IMG/VR virus record: IMGVR_UViG_3300021368_002416
Coordinates: 1-63,604 of that record
Reading direction: 5' to 3' (one strand)
DNA length: 63,604 bases
Origin: a virus
The translations under genes were made by a program, and so were the position numbers. Position 1 is the stretch's first letter, and each line of letters opens with the position of its first letter. The notes below the pieces were generated by a model, which made no database searches, was not told where the DNA came from, and saw only the letters and a list, made by a program, of their open reading frames with translations. Below are positions 63,207-63,604 of the stretch, in pieces.

Positions 63207-63604
63207 TTATCCATCACATGATAAACAATCGGGATCCATTGCTCTTGTTGCAATATCTCCACGTAGAACGCTCTCCGTTCTCATGTAATAGAGTGTCTTA
63301 ATACCTTGGTCATATGCTTCGAGATGAACTTGGTTAATAAACTTAGGTTCAGCCTCTTTTGGAAATGCCAAGTTTAATGATACTGATTGGTCAACATATT
63401 GTTGTCTAACTCCTGCCTGTCTCACCAATTCCATTTGATTGATTTCTTTAAATGTTCTAAAAACATCTTTCATTGGAATAAAGTTATCTTGATCTGCTGT
63501 TAGTTTTGATAACTCTTTTTTATGAATAGGTGTACCAAGACCGTTATTATCATTATATAATGTTCCGTGATGTACAAAGTAATCATCCATCCAGGCAATT
63601 CCAT
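63207..63604 (-). CDS. nrdA: Ribonucleotide reductase large subunit, C-terminal end, partial
   Basis: The frame enters from beyond the right edge (GIAWMDDYFVHHGTL). VRQQYVDQSVSLNLAF, FINQVHLEAYDQGIKTLYYM and RTESVLRGDIATRA are the conserved end of class I reductase alpha subunits. The terminal CLSCDG gives the mobile cysteine pair that passes electrons to the active site. Confidence 0.9.
   Translation of the reverse strand, partial: GIAWMDDYFVHHGTLYNDNNGLGTPIHKKELSKLTADQDNFIPMKDVFRTFKEINQMELVRQAGVRQQYVDQSVSLNLAFPKEAEPKFINQVHLEAYDQGIKTLYYMRTESVLRGDIATRAMDPDCLSCDG

Overview
This window looks like part of a large T4-like (Straboviridae-style) tailed-phage genome. It holds recognisable homologues of T4 gp4, 16-21, 23, 26, 41, 44-47, 55, RNase H, UvsX and ligase, and the DNA is AT-rich. 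Apart from one gene (43346..43858), everything is on the minus strand, so transcription runs from right to left. I infer a Bacteroidota host. Early promoter-like elements carry a TAnnTTTG-type -7 box, and most start codons follow A-rich leaders rather than a clear Shine-Dalgarno. I cannot name the host from sequence alone.

Layout in transcription order. (1) 63604-54585, replication and recombination: end of a ribonucleotide reductase, a capsid-targeted small protein, sliding clamp gp45, only the C-terminal part of a family B DNA polymerase, UvsX, gp41 helicase, a possible gp33 coactivator, gp47/gp46. (2) 54552-43850, head genes: two structural proteins, gp55 late sigma, gp4, portal gp20, a prohead core protein, a gp21 protease fused to a scaffold, major capsid gp23, and a capsid-targeted membrane/coiled-coil protein. 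(3) 43283-40553: clamp loader gp44, RNase H, probable gp62. (4) 40569-26371, neck, packaging and tail: terminase gp16/gp17, sheath gp18, tube gp19, baseplate gp26, a probable tail chaperone, a hydrophobic tape-measure candidate. (5) 26269-12693, accessory enzymes: metallophosphoesterases, a capsid-targeted nucleotidyltransferase-like protein, DnaQ exonuclease, Nei-like glycosylase, guanylate kinase, an ECF-type sigma factor, and a four-gene operon with an APS-kinase-like enzyme. (6) 12402-8315, an RNA cluster: 25 canonical tRNAs covering all 20 amino acids, five aberrant tRNA-like RNAs, and a tmRNA whose 3' acceptor piece lies upstream of its tag-coding piece (a circularly permuted tmRNA). (7) 7876-1: ligase and many tiny genes.

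Two arrays of tiny genes (about 22448-18612 and 3033-1) are joined by a near-identical junction, ACCAAAGAGAGATGA, found exactly about 20 times. It serves as stop of one gene, leader of the next and start codon. The arrays look like a cassette system that grows or shuffles by recombination at these junctions.

Three regulatory layers can be proposed. Early elements have a TATATT(A/T)G box exactly 12 nt from an upstream box (11 copies). Late elements are GATATATA, a plausible gp55-dependent -10, sitting 22-41 nt before structural genes. A separate ECF sigma gene has its own early promoter. At least four proteins share an N-terminal MKxxxLFEQF signal resembling the T4 capsid-targeting sequence, so the phage may inject a set of internal proteins, including the nucleotidyltransferase-like one.
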